Positions 1 to 13,600 of a DNA stretch of 64,000 nucleotides are shown one piece after another (position 1 is the stretch's first letter; every line of letters starts with the position of its first letter). The stretch spans positions 30,662,298-30,726,297 of the forward strand of contig NC_089856.1 in assembly GCF_036373705.1 (NCBI RefSeq), read 5' to 3'. Under the pieces are notes generated by a model. It saw nothing but the letters and a program-made list of their open reading frames with translations. It did no database searches and was not told where the DNA came from. Origin of the DNA: Amia ocellicauda (lineage: Eukaryota > Chordata > Actinopteri > Amiiformes > Amiidae). Made by a program: the position numbers and the translations under genes.

Positions 1-41
1 TTTGACCCCCCGAGCCTCCGAGTCTGTCCCCCTGGCCTTAC

Positions 42-71
42 CTGGTTCCGCAGGTCCCGGAGGTGAGCCAT
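42..71 (-). CDS. stk25: Serine/threonine kinase 25, first coding exon only
   Basis: The minus strand reads ATG then ten codons, MAHLRDLRNQ, ending in CAG followed by a GTAAGG donor. An acceptor-like pyrimidine tract with CAG lies at 119-121, so the exon probably spans 118 to 42 with a short 5' leader. STK25 (GCK-III Ste20-like kinase of Golgi and polarity signalling) begins MAHLR in vertebrates, and STK25 is the neighbour of BOK in human, transcribed the same way. The kinase domain lies beyond the left edge, so the call rests on ten residues, the splice site and synteny. The paralogues STK24 and STK26 begin differently as I recall them. Confidence 0.72.
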
Positions 72-118
72 TCTGTCGTCGGGGTGGTCAGGGCGAGGAC
101 AGCCGCAGCCCCTTCCGC

Positions 119-345
119 CTGGAAAGGGGGGGGGGGTAGGAGAATGGTCTAATGTTTCTTCTGTATTTTTTCTTCCTTCTCTTCAGAGACCCTCCACATA
201 AACACAGCCTCCCGTTCTGTCACTCCGGGCTGTTTTCGGGTCCGATTCGCCCCCTCGAGGCTCCCGCAGCTGCGCGACAGTGTTACGTCTGGTGTAACTC
301 CATCGATCCAAGCGGGGAATGAAAAAGAAAGGTCGACTTGGTGTA
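119..345 (-). promoter_or_regulatory. stk25: Likely stk25 promoter and non-coding first exon region
   Basis: This CpG-containing, GC-rich stretch lies directly upstream of the inferred stk25 coding exon and precedes the AT-rich intergenic DNA. A non-coding first exon is expected here, but I cannot fix its donor or the start site. A G homopolymer follows 125. Confidence 0.4.
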
Positions 346-468
346 TTAATATTTCATTCTTATTAAAAGAGACTCTCCCTGCTCTTCATTTACTGCTTGA
401 AAGGGGGGGGAGTGGGGGGGGGGGCACAAAAAAATGCGCAAGCGCGAGTCACTCCTGCAACGCCCAAA

Positions 469-485
469 GCATGCTGGGAACTGTA
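469..485 (-). promoter_or_regulatory. ZNF143/SBS-like promoter element
   Basis: The minus strand reads TACAGTTCCCAGCATGC, close to the ZNF143 (Staf) consensus ACTACAATTCCCAGCATGC. It lies about 400 bases upstream of the stk25 start codon. A weaker related match (AAATCCCAACATT) follows at about 515-527. Function is inferred from the motif and position. Confidence 0.45.
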
Positions 486-3400
486 TTTTTTTCAAGCAAG
501 GCGTACTGAACAACAAATCCCAACATTCATAACGTCTAAAGGAAATATGGGATTGCAACGAACTAAAAGGCTGTATTTACAATTAGTACCTCTGGACTGG
601 GACTCGGTATTCACCAGTAGTAAAGAAGCGAGTCCCTAGGTCCCCAATTGCAGGGAGCAGACAGTGATAGGCAGTTCGAGTCATTCCCCTGCCTTGATTC
701 ATTTGGTTCGGTTCAGTCTAGTGAATCGATCCTGAAGGATCGTTCAGATGAGTGATCGATTGTCTGAAAAAGGCCAAACCAATCGAGTCGGATTCATTCG
801 GCTACAGGTAGTGTTGCACCATCCTCTGTGTCACTTTTACTCCGCTCATCCAAAACTAAAATAACCTGCTAAATGTCATTGTGTGCCTTTATTATACTGG
901 GTTGAGTTGGTTGGACCACTTGTGATGATGTTTATGTATGTATTTAGTAGCAGACGCCCTTGGAGGTTGGAGAGTAACATACCTGCTTTTATACTACTAC
1001 TAGCCTGGTATGTATCACATTTGCATACAAATCTTAAATACTAGTACTAAAACTTTACACTAATCTAATAAATCTCCCACGCTATTCTGCATACTATAAT
1101 ACACAATAATTCATATTCAATAATAATGTGTGCCTAAAGTACAGTCACATGCATGCAGACACTGAGAAACACATACACCTAGATCAGTGTCGTGGTAAAA
1201 TACTAGGAGGGTAGTACTATATGGGTCAGATATGGGTCTGTAACACATTTAGTCTCATTCGACACTACTGTTGCTTATGAGTGTAGTGTTGCATGTCGCT
1301 GTGAAAACTTCATATTTAGTGCACGCTTGCGTGGTGTGTACAATTATGTGTCCGCTAGGGGGAAGCACACAACTAACTAATGCTTGCTATGAAAGCTTCA
1401 GTTAAATGATCATGGTGAAGAATTGAAATAACCTTTTTAAGGCTTCTTTTGTGGGGAAGACCAAACTAACCCTGCAAGCGAGATAAAATTCAAATTTAGC
1501 ATGAAAACTCTCTGGATTGTTTTTAAAGAACAGATCAATACAAGCTTCTCCAATTGAGTTTGAAAGGTTGGGTTCAACTACTGTCAATACTTTTAGTTTT
1601 TGCTTTTGTAATCCCAATGAAACAGAAGTGCCCTTGACATTGTCTCACAATTGCTACATACACATTTATATATATTCTTACATGTATTTGTAGAATAAAG
1701 TGTTTTCATAGTTAAACACACACCTACACATATATTATTTAACTCTTTAAGCATAGCAGTGAAATGTTTCACACCTATTTTTTTGTATTATTATCTTTAG
1801 TTTGTTTTTATTTCAGCCACAATTGACAGGCTGAAGAAAAGAGATATTCCTGCTTACAGAAGCTTCTCAGCCCACGTTTTCCTGGGAGCTGCACAGCCAG
1901 GCTGCGTAACACTGTCGAGAGGAGAGGGGAGCCCTGAGGCGAGGGAGGGAGTCAGGGGCTACTGGAAGAGCTGAGGGTTGGGCATTCCTTCAGCAAGCCC
2001 AGGCACCGATCTCTGTCTTCAGGGAGGGTGGAAGGTGGAAGGGTTGCTTTATGAAAAGTGATTATTATTCAGTCATCTGTTGGAGGTGTTTTATAAACCT
2101 TTTTTGTTTTCCTTGTTGCCTGTTAGGCTATATCTCTTACAAATATGCACATCTAGATTTACACAGAAATCAAGCTTGTTTTACAACTAACAGGTATCTC
2201 TGTTTTTTCAGAGCTGAATGGTCAAATTTGAATATCTACAGCTGGCACTACTTCCTGACTCTAATTTCTAGAGAAACAGTGAGTCTCACATTCTAACCTC
2301 TGTTCCTTAGAAACTTACAGCACCCTGAACAGGAAAACTCCTGTACCACTACACCCACGCCTGTAATATTATGGCAACTACTTACGAGAACTCAAAAGAG
2401 GTCCTTGAACTGATTCCCTTTGTTGTTAATTTACAATTCAGCTTTAATGGTTTCACTTTGATGTTTCTTTTTGTAATTGGCCGACTTCAAAAACTCAGCT
2501 GTAAAAAAAACAATATAAATTTACAAGGAACTAGCTGTTAAAAGGTGTCAGGTCTTGCAGACTTCATCTGCCTACTGGAATTACAGAACAGTCTTGTCAC
2601 CAGGTAGATGGATCCTTGTGCTCTTCTACAGAGAGGTGGAATAACTGATGTGCCTAGTTATTGTCAATTTCTTTCTACATTTAAAAAAAAATGTTTCCCC
2701 CCTGTTATCAATGCCCAGTGTTCTAAGCATTGGCTACTCTGGCAAGGTTTTATGTTTTAGATAAAATGTTCCTGCAAAGACTAATGAAAAACCTTTGTGT
2801 GTGAAACAAAACCTTCACCATCTCTACATTAAAATATCCGCTAAGCAAGGACAATGCAGCCGATATAAACTTCACTGCAGGAGGGCAACAGACCAGCCCT
2901 GGTGGGAAAAAAAAACTCCTGCAGTGGTTTGTGGAGATCTTGAAAATAGCACATGATTAAGCAATGAAAATAAAAACATGGTATTTTTCAGAAAAGGGGT
3001 AAAGATTGAATGGTTCAACATTGCTTTAAAAACTCCAGCGACATTCAGCTGCTGTCTACCCTTGCACAAGAGGACTCAAGATAATATGGAACATCGTAGA
3101 AAATTGGAAATTAGTGCGATGGCGATGTTGATTTATTTAGATTAGGATCCGCATCTCATCATGACAACCAAAACAACAATAAACTGAAGATTAAGTCTCT
3201 GCCAGGAATGGCCTAACGCCCCCAGATTCATCCCATGTCTTTCTGCGTTCCTCCTCTGATGGTTTTGTAAACACTTGGCTTGTCTGCCCGGGCGGGTTCC
3301 TGTGTAGGAAACCGATTGTAACCAAGCTGCATAAACATGTCTCGTTGCCTGTCTGCAGTCTACACAGGGGATGGAGAGACCGTTGGAGAGATAGCACATC

Positions 3401-3661
3401 TGTCGTGTCAGTCGTTCCCATTTACTGTAATTGAAAACCATGCCATCGTTCGTGGCATAATCTAAACCAGGAATCTAAATGTCAAACAAGGCCCAGATAG
3501 ATTTTTTTCTACTCAGCTTGGTGAAAACCACACATTATGCTGTAGCTCCCTTGACGATTGAATTTGTAAGGTTTTAAAAATATATTTTCTTAAATAGATG
3601 ATCCCAATCTAAATATAGAAAGGAAGCTTACAATCGAGAGACCATTTGGCACATGTTACAA

Positions 3662-3733
3662 AGGGATCACCTGTATTTGAATTGGGTATCTCTTTATCTG
3701 CAATCAAATGCTCTGCCAATGAGCTATACGCCT
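3662..3733 (-). pseudogene. tRNA-Cys(GCA) pseudogene
   Basis: Read on the minus strand, this 72-base stretch aligns end to end with vertebrate tRNA-Cys: TATAGCTC, a D loop, GAGCATTTGA, the anticodon loop TTGCAGA, then TTCAAAT in the T loop. The anticodon GCA lies at 3701-3699. The D stem is intact and the anticodon stem has one mismatch. The T stem has lost about three pairs and several acceptor pairs are broken, so it is most likely a dead retrocopy or the head of an old SINE. No clear tail is visible. Confidence 0.6.
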
Positions 3734-6208
3734 ATGCTTGTATAAGGCATATGTGTACTGTACTGATTTAAAAGATACAGAATAAACATTAATATTTGTC
3801 TTTTGTGATTTGTATGATTTTTTTTTATTGGTTATTGTCCTCTATATAATAGCTCCATATGGTTCCTGGTGCACAAATACGTATTAAGATCACATAAGTG
3901 TCTTGCTGCTCGCTGCGAAATACGTTGGCCTTATAACAAGAATGAGCAATAGGCGAAAGAGCCAAGAATTCATTTCAGCTGTGATAGAAACAGTAAACTG
4001 ACCTTTCCCCATCAATGCTTGATTACAAGAGGTAAAGTTTCAGAACACGTTTGTCTGTCATCTTTACTGTGTGCACTGCTGATGGCAAAAATTCCACACA
4101 AGCCAAAGTTGGTCTAACAATCACCAGATCCTTGAGTTTTGCTGCAGAAGAAGTGTGTTATTTTGAAAAGAGACACGCTTGTGCACCTATATCTTCAGGA
4201 CAGTAAGGACACAGTTGGCAGTGGATGGTGGGATCTTTCAGTCCATGCCATCCCCAGAGCTGGCTGCTGAAAAGTAGGTTTCCTGTCATCCTACCACAGT
4301 CTGTCTTCATCAGACTTTCAAGGTCCGGCTGTCCTGATAAACTGGTGCTGACTATATTCACGTTAGAATTTGTTTTCCAAGAGACACCTTTTACTAATTT
4401 TGGAATACCTCATCATGTTGTGATGCTGCTTAAGATAATATTTTCCCTTGGAGCAACACTCTCACACACACACACACACCTATTAGCTTGCCAGTGTTTG
4501 CAGAGAAGAAAATACCTCCTTGGCTCATTATTGTTAATCACACTTAATTATAAAAAATGAACATGCATCCAATCAATCGGTCAGCAGTTATCTTATAAAG
4601 CCTGTTATCACGGTAAGCACAATTTTCCCCATTATACTACAGTAACAGAATTACAAGATATATAAAACAAAGAATAACTGACTAGACAACGTCTCCCTGC
4701 AGAACCAGTCAGGCTAGGCATTCTGTTCTGTACATTTCTCATATTGTTTCTGCATACAATACCTAACAATGGATAGTGCAACATGTACTCTATTATTGTT
4801 CCCTTTTGTGAGAGATGTTAGTGGCAAGAGTACAGACATTTGCTCATCTGTACTTCCCCACTTCTCTTCCTCTCCCAGGTTTGACAAGCCTTTGAAGTGT
4901 TTTGTTTTGTTTTCGGTGTTGCGTACCATCTTCTGTATACTGTTGTGTACTTCTTGGGTATCATTAATGAAATGCTGAATGGATAAATCCAGCAGTTACT
5001 TCAAATGTAGGCCTGGATTAAATGAAATTGTCACCTCATCTGCTCATTTCCGATTACAAATACAGTATTTGATGGAAGCTTTGCCTCTAGTTTCCACCAA
5101 ACATTCAATACCTTGATAGTAATCTATGATTGGTAGGTAGGTCTAAAGGTTTAATTTAATCCTAAACCTAGTTCCTCAGTGTAAATGCAAAAAGGGAATA
5201 AATACTTATTTATTCTCTAAAAGTATAATTACATTTCCCTACCCCCCCCCTCTTTTTACCTATTGTTGCTCACTTGCACTTCTCCAATTTGAACAGACTT
5301 ATTTTCTAGACCATTCTGTTCTCTTCTTTTACCTTAATGTTAATCATTGCAATGTATAGATGATTTGTTTATTGTGTTATCCTTGTAATTGTATGTTCAC
5401 CCACATTGTATGTTAGTGTTTGAAAGACCATGCAAGCTACCATAGATAAAGGCATCTGCTAATTAGCACAATAATACAATCTGAACAGACATGTAAATCA
5501 CAAAAATACAGATTAGTTATAATACATATTTATCTCAAGTGTAAGAAATATATAGTAGTCAAACCATAAATGGTAAATCACTCCTGTTAGGCTGAAATTT
5601 CCTTGCTTCCTATGAAGCAAAATCATTATAGTTCTAAGAAAACCACTTTTGCTCGCAGGCAATTCTTGAGAATTCCAAAAATTAACACTAATTTATAACA
5701 ATGGCTGTTTGTGTGATTGTGCAATTTCAAAACAGTTAATCTATTCCATGCTCAGCCAGGAATTGAACAAAAGCAAATCAGAATTTTTTTTTTCCTTTGA
5801 GCCTGCAGCAAAACACCCTTATAGTGACTGACATGTCATAGTTCATCCCTATTTTATTTTACACAGAAAACGTGTCATAGTAGCCAATATGTTATCTCGA
5901 ACATGTGTAGAAGCAATGAAACCACTTGCTTTAGCTCATGGTATGTGGAGACCAGGTTAGTTTCCATTGCGACAGTTGAGTCCTCTGACCACAGCTGTGT
6001 TTCCCTTCTCTTTGAATGGCTTCACAGTGAAACGCCTTGACAGGGGCTAGTGTTACTATCACTATGCTACAAAGTTACAAAGCTGGTGATAAATAAACAA
6101 TGTAATGGAAGTATGCTGTGCAAGGCAGAAAAAAAAAAATTAAACTCCAATCTGCAACGGATTACTTCATGCTTCCACTGTCTCCACCACTCCTAAGTAC
6201 ATGTCCTA

Positions 6209-6230
6209 TATATATATATATATATATATA
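6209..6230. repeat. AT dinucleotide microsatellite
   Basis: A perfect alternating TA run lies about 100 bases before the GC-rich bok promoter region. Confidence 0.9.
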
Positions 6231-6289
6231 GGCTAATACACATATCTAATAACTTCAGCCAGCTCCTTAATCCAGTTAATCACTGGGAG

Positions 6290-6822
6290 AGTTTTACCAC
6301 TTCGTGTGATGCTATAACAGGAAGGCGGGGCTGACTAACCCATGTTGCTCTGGTTTACTCCGCCTCTCCGGGCAACTGAATCATTTTCCTTAGAAGGAAA
6401 CTCTTCAGTTTGAAAGTTGCTTCTCTGAGCCCTCGGCGATGCATTTGAGTCGCCAAGCTGACCATCCACACGCCAGTACCGCGGCTCCGTGTCTGCCGAT
6501 CAGCTGTTTGAACTACAAATAATCCCCGGCGCTCATTCCGCAGGGCTCTGGATTAAACAATATTCCGCGGAGATGCGCCGCTTGATTGAGGTGGCATAAG
6601 GAGAGACAGTGCGACGTAAGACGATGAATACATGGGGTCGGACTTGTTGGATCGCTAGAAGGAAAGGATCGCATTTCGTGTTGGTCGATATCTATTTTTC
6701 TTTTTTATAAAGCAGGGGACCGTGCCCGGCCATTCATCACCAATTCACAGAGCTCAGGGAGTGCCTATCCTATCACATAAGGCGCTGTAGCTCGAAAGTG
6801 TGGGAGCATCTCAAAGAGAAAG
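6290..6822 (+). promoter_or_regulatory. bok: bok promoter and probable non-coding first exon
   Basis: The base composition changes abruptly to CpG-rich sequence here, with a GC box (GGCGGGGC, about 6324-6331). The stretch ends in a good donor, AAAG followed by GTAGGTG at 6823. A plausible acceptor (TTTTTCCAAG, ending 7539) precedes the coding exon, giving a leader exon that joins about 90 bases before the ATG. The exon boundaries are inferred, and the start site is not visible. Confidence 0.5.
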
Positions 6823-7629
6823 GTAGGTGTTGAAAGCAATGTGTGCGATGAGGGATGTCTTAAAACAATGCAAAAATACGCCGATTCTGTGTTGTATCGG
6901 ACAAGCGTGCCACATTTCCAACATGCCTCATTTATTCTCTGTTTGTTAAATGGGTCACAGCTGGGGCCCGTCTAACCTTACCGGTGCACTTCAGTCTACA
7001 TGGATTTCCTGAGCTTGAGAAACGCACAACAACACACTTTACATTAAGGCTTTTGTTAGCGCATATTTCCGCAGTTGTGTTGAATTCCAGGGATCCCATT
7101 GGTGCAGCGGCGCAGAACTGCGCGAATGTGCGCTGCGCGAATGCGAACACTTGCGAGCACCATGTGAAATATAACCCAAAAGGTGGAACCAACCGTTTAT
7201 TTAAAAATAAGGAATTGAGTTATGTAACACACAACTAATTACTTCTCACAAACCCTCACACGACTGATAGTACCCATATTATAAGGTCAGAAAGGGTTAC
7301 TGTCAAAAAGTCAATCATTATATTTACAATTCCTAATGCGTGCACAGGTTTCAGTGTTTCTGCTGTCAGTATTTGCTCAGGTTTTAGATTTCATGCACAC
7401 ACCTGTTGCTGAAGATGCCATCCTCACCTGCATAAGCTAGAGAGAAAAGACCGAACACACCATTTGCTGTGGGGAGAAGATATGCTACCAACTACAGTAC
7501 TTTGATGCATAAAAATAATAAAAAATCTGTTTTTCCAAGATCCAGACTGAGCCCTGGGGAGTCCAGGAGGAGGTCCACAGTAACCCGCAGCTGCTGGGCA
7601 GTGTTGGAGGCTGACCGTGTGAACCGGAG

Positions 7630-10600
7630 ATGGAGGTCCTACGCAGGTCTTCAGTGTTTGCAGCTGAAGTCATGGAGGTGTTTGACCGTTCCCCCACAGA
7701 TAAGGAGCTGGTGTCTCAATCCAAGGCACTCTGCAGAGACTACATTCACTCCAGGCTGAACCGAGCCGGCATAGGCTGGTCCAAGCCCGAGCATGGGTTG
7801 ATGGTGTCCGGTGCATCGCTGGGGGAGGTGTCCTGTATCCTCCTGTGGTTAGGTAAGCAATCTGTGCTGGACATGTGTTTCTATATATTACAATACTGTA
7901 CAGTCTCTCCCATGAGTCCAAGGTTAACATTTGCAGAAAGACCTTATGGGCTTAATGTGGGACTCACTTGTTAGTTCATTTATATTTAAAGCTGTTTGAA
8001 TGTACTTGTTTAATTCAGGCTCAAAACATAAAACCTGTAAAATAATTCCTACCTAGTCTGTTATCTAGCTCTCTGTATTTGCTGTTGATGGTTAGGCTGC
8101 TGTTGATTTAGGACAGCTGTTTTTCGGCATGCTCTGTGCTCCACATACGGCAGGATTTTGTCACGGAACGTTCCAGGCTTGTGAGCTGGCGTTTCTTCAC
8201 TTAGCAGCTCTCGCTCTCATGCAACACTCTGTGTAGCACCAAGCCTTTCATTCCTTCAGAATCCATGACTGTATATGCCATGGTTACTGCATTTATTGCA
8301 TGCTATAATGTTTAGTTCTTGCGGTGTAGTCCTACCTATTTGTCTCCAGAGCTTCAACTCTAGGGGGAAAAAGCTTTGCCTATTGAAGATCAATTAGCTA
8401 CTGAAACAGACTTGCTTGCTTGCTTGACTCACAGCTCTTTCTAGGCCTGTGCATGTAAATGCTCACCAGCAATTCCAGTAGCTTACTCATGACAAGGTAA
8501 GGAACACTGGTCATTGCATACAGCATAGCAATATGGAGTATGGAGTAAAGGGACTACCACTGCTAAAGACAACTCATTTATCTTGTCGTTTTAGAAATGT
8601 AACTTTTTTGTATTATTCATTTTGTGGCCCTCGGGTCTCCCAAGTTGCCTAATAATCTTCTGACGGAGCTCAACATACTAGAAAGTGCTGACTAAAAAAC
8701 TAAGATCCTCAGCTCACCTCCACAATCAGGAATCCTGTGTTGTTCTGGAGACGGTTTTCAGTGATCGAAGGTTCCTGTCACTGGCTGACCTCGTGTGGGA
8801 GTTCTGTTTATAACCTCCTGTTCACACCCGAAACAATATTGCTTTAATTCATTATATAAAAGGTCAAAATTATCGCGAAGAAATGTGGTATGAGGAACAG
8901 AAACATATTAGTTTTAAGGGCTCTTAGCATTATCTTATCCTCTGCAGGATTCTGCAAATTAGGTAAAGCACAAAGAATTTTCACCATGATCCTGTATAGA
9001 CTTATATGGACAAGAAATGCAGCTGAGACTTCAAAGACTGTGTGGAAAAGAGGGGGGAGATTATCTGTGTACCTTTGCAGCACAGCTGTGGTTAAAGTCT
9101 ACAGCAGCCCGACAAGGGCCAGTCTAAGATCATTTCCTTTTGCGATTACAGAAGCCCTTTACAGTCTTAAGAAGACACTTTCTTTTCAGTGTACTTCAGT
9201 TTACCATGGGCACTTGTCTGATTGCTTTCAAACAGGCCAAATCTGTGTTTACCTAAAACTATTTTAACAGTAGCTATTCTTTTTTTAACTTGGTAATCAA
9301 GGGTTGAATAGTCCAATTAGTTATTGTTTCAACAGTTTAGTGTATTGAACATTTGTCAAAGCTTATGGTATTGTGGAGCCTTTCTTTTGGTTTGTACTGT
9401 GTGAGGTACTTTACTATACAGCAGTATCTTGTTTCCAATTAATGCTTTTTTATGTAGTTTCATACTTCACTGCACTGCTTTAGAAAATTATCTACACTTA
9501 ATCACGTTGGTCTGGTATTTGAAAGGTGTCAGTATGTGTCTGCCTTTAAAATGGGCTGTACGTTATTTGTGTGTGCATATACCCATTTATATCATCGTCT
9601 TATCCTTAACCACTATTTCTGTGCCATTGTGAACAATCCAGTATTTTAGCATCTGTCTTTTATTAGATGTTCATGCAAAACCTGTCAGTGCATGCAAGCT
9701 TTGTTGTGGTGGACTGTGAATTCCTGTTTAGGTGCATTAATGCTGCTTGCCAAATTGTTAGCGTGGACATGTTTGCCTGCATGATAACCCTGCTTGACTA
9801 AGCTATGTGCTCTTTGTGGGGAGCATATCCTTCATTAGCTTAAATTGCTCTCTGTTCCCGGGTGACAGGCGACGAGCTTGAATACTTGAGGCCAAATATT
9901 TACCGCAACGTGGCACGCCAGCTCAACATTACTGTGGCCTCGGAGAACATAGTGTCAGATGCCTTCCTGGCCGTAGCTGCAGAAATCTTCTCCACAGGTA
10001 AGATAGTGCCACACCATCCGTTATACTTTTATTGAATAAGGGTGAGTCTAGTGCATTGAAAGGGAGTCTTGCGAATATATGTTGTGTAGCTGTAAACACC
10101 AGCAGTCAAACTGTGGCAGACCACAAGCAAGTCACCCCTTCTAATTGCGGTCACAATTTTGCATATAATTTGCAAGGAAGTACTATGCAATTGTGGCAAA
10201 CTTTTCTTCTGTGTTCAAAACATCGAACAATCAAATCTACTCTTTTTACAGTTGGTGAAGGTATTTTACTTATCACTTCTACTACTACTATAAAGTCAGA
10301 CTGCTGGGTTTGCAGTTTGAACCTGGACATTCCTGTTCTCCCATCTGGAAGTAGATAAAAGAGCAGTTGCGAAAGGCAGCCGGTCCCGCCCTGGGGATGG
10401 ACTATCATATAGGCAATACAAGAAGCTGTCCTGAATAGCTGGAGTGGCAGTGCCGTATCATGAGAACAGATCTTTAGTCTCAAGTCAAAGTCCAGACATC
10501 TGCTTAGTTCTCTGAGGAGGAGCATAAAGGTGTGAGGGGATGAAAGGAACTGTTTGTGAGAAAGGAGTGTTTTTCTGCTTTTGGTTTTTGCAGCTTGTGG

Positions 10601-13600
10601 TTTACAAAAGCAGAAAGAAAAAAACATCTGCTAATCTACAAAATCTATTGAGAAATGGCTTGTTGGCCACAGTGCCACAACCATTTATCTGAGCCTGATT
10701 GTAGCTTCATTTACAAGCTTATCAAAAATAAGAAACACAATAATGAAGTCCTTCAAGTTAACAGGCACTGTAGATTAGTCAGTCTTCTATCCAAATCATA
10801 CCAGAAATAAACTGAACATGCATTAACTTGCAGTCACTAGTGGAGATTTGAACACTTCTTGTTCTTTTGGTCATTTTGTCAGTATAATGTGACTGCAAAG
10901 TTAAGTCTTCTTTCTTTGTCAATAAATGGTGGTTTTGTGTTGTGATCTTGCTTTTGCTAGGATCTACCCCAGTCTGTATTTTGTCTGCTGCCTTTTTTGT
11001 GATTTTAGCCACAAATAAAACTCCGATCTGATGAAGTTAACCTGCTGGTCTGCACAGCCCCCTGCAGCCTCCCCCCCTGGCCTACACAGGAAAAGAAACC
11101 GTGGGAGGCCACGAGTTTCACTTCACTTCCACAGCAGAGTGTTTACTTCTGGGCTACCTGCCAGTCCTATACTAGGAGCTTTCAAGCGGCTGTCCTCTAC
11201 AGTGTTCCTTGCTCTTTCTCCCTTTCTTTGCCCTCTCCAAAGTCTGGGATCTGTTCCCAGTTCTTGTCTTTGGCAAAATTATGAGTCCATTTGGACTGAA
11301 AAGCCTCTATGTCTGGATTTCTTCTATAGTGTAAGAATGAGTGAGAAAATGAGAGCGGGCAGCTCAATTTCAGAGTGAGCATTTTTCTGAGATTGCGGAC
11401 TGAAGCCACTGAAAACCTGGCTTTGACCCTTCTCCACTTACACAAGCTCCCAAGTTGTGAAGTGTGGCATAGACTGGATTTGAACCTGCAATTTTTGGAC
11501 CCACATTTTTACCAGATATGTCATTTAATGGCCTGCATTTTGCCTGTGTAAGGATTATGTTCTACAAACTTACAGAAAGGACTATAGATTGTGTGACTAC
11601 ATGAAAATCCAGTTTCATTACAGAATGTCAGATGTACTCCTTTAAAAGTTATTATAATGCACTATATTGAGGGGAAAAAATGATTACACTTGGGAGACTA
11701 AATAAGGAATAATAATTTTGATATTTTAAACCAGGATACAAAGCTGTTACAGACCTGCCAAAGACCAGTATTTTTTTCCCAAATATGGTTTAATACTGCA
11801 GTGTGTGCAATTAGGGTTCGGAAATGCCTTCTGTGGCTGTTTCTATGGTAACTGGCATGTCATGTAAATTGGGAGGGTGCGTATTTTTCCCAGCAATGTC
11901 ATTTTCACATCTCTCCAGGGAACAGTGGTTGACCCCCCAATATAGTAAAAAGGCAGTGTGTATATAGGGTCCCCTCCACGGAGAGCTATTAATAAAGCTC
12001 TCAATCTCTAAGTGGAAGAGCTCCAGACAAAGAGTTATCAAAACCACATTAGACGCAGAGAACCCCAAGACTGCTAAATGTTTGGTAAGTCACACAAATT
12101 TGAATTGCATGGAATTTCACCCGATGACCTAATTTTATTGGTATGAGGCGCTGCTTCTACCACACTGCTCCTTAGTTGTTTTGCTGGCCTACTGCCTTTC
12201 AGAAAGCTGGTTACGCAACAGGGTGTCCCCACGTCAGGGAAACACAGAAAGTGTTGTTCCAGAGGCACATTCTTTTAAACCCAGAGTTCCACTCCTTAAA
12301 ACAGATCTGAACTTCCCAAACCAAGCCTGTGACTGACTCAGCTCCACGCTGACATTGTTTACAAAAGATAAGGTGCATTACGACATTTCTTTAGAGTGCT
12401 AGCAGTTCTCTTTCAGTGTTATCTGCTGGTAAAGCCTCGTAGGTTTCTGACGTTATCAAGTTAAATAGGACTTTAACTGACAAAGCATAAACAGCCAAAT
12501 TAAACACCGCAATTGATTGTCAGAATAATATAAGCAGGAATGCCGCAGCCTGTAGCAGGAAAACACCCTAGTTCAAGAGTGAGTCATGGTGGAGGCGTAG
12601 ACGTGAAGTGACTGTGTGTCCCCTCTCTTTAGGCATCACGTGGGGGAAGGTGGTCTCTCTGTATGCGGTGGCGGGGGGGCTGGCGGTTGACTGTGTGCGT
12701 CATGGCTACCCAGCCATGGTCCACACCATCGTAGACTGCCTGGGTGAGTTTGTGCGCAAGAGCCTGGTCACGTGGCTGAAGAGGAAAGGTGGATGGGTAA
12801 GAACAGGCCGCTCTTCTCTATTTGTTAGTGCCCATCAAAAGGATTCTTGAAACAAGAGATTGAAATCCTAATCCTTTTTGTATTTAGTACCTTAAGAAAC
12901 AATTGATATGAATTATATTGCCATAACTGATAATAAAAATATATATATTCATGCGGATCATAACCTTTACTTTGTTGCAAACACCCCCATGACTGAATAA
13001 CATCAAACATTTTAAAAGTTTCTCCACATTTTGTATTTTATTTGTGAAAATAACATTAGAAAATTACATAAGAACTGAGCAGTGCATGTCTTTTTTTTCT
13101 GCACATTATAAAGCTCTCTTGTTGTGACTTTCTGTGGCGGTGGACATGTTAGTTTAAGATAAGGTGGCAGCAAGTGTTCAGAAGAGTCTTAAGGTTATTG
13201 GAACATTTGTCATGCTGTCTCAGGAAGCTCTGTGGTTTGAAATGTCCTTTTCAAAAACCCAGAGCCTGACTGAATTACTTTTGAAGTGTTTCAGATTAAA
13301 ACTGGATTGTCATTCCAGTGAATGTCCCTGACTGATAGTCCAAAATACATTTCCCCTTGTCAATCAAAGATGCTAGTTCTCAACAGAAGTTTATTGTATC
13401 ACAATTTATTCTTCTTATGTATCTTATGTCTAGAATGCCCAGTTGCTATTTTAGTGCATTTATATAACCACTGTGTGAGTGAAAAATGAAAAAGATCTGT
13501 ACAGACTTTGTTATTTTTTTATTTTTAGATTAGTGAGCACATCAACAGTTCTATTGGGGAAAAGGCTTAGGGGACTGTCCCTTCATTTACCAGTCATTCT

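Larger units (their letters stand above)
500..6289. other. Intergenic DNA between stk25 and bok
   Basis: No open frame here has a recognisable domain. Contents: a cluster of short GATC/GAATC palindromes near 690-800; SINE-tail-like words near 935-965 (TTAGTAGCAGACGCCC) and, inverted, near 5440-5465; a decayed tRNA-Cys copy at 3662-3733; a short AC run at 4463-4479; and an AT run at 6209-6230. The rest is AT-rich sequence in which I see nothing. Confidence 0.6.

Noticed and set aside
10151-10627. 158-codon open frame on the minus strand inside bok intron 2
   Set aside because: It has low-complexity, cysteine- and phenylalanine-rich composition, no domain, and lies wholly in an intron. Probably chance.
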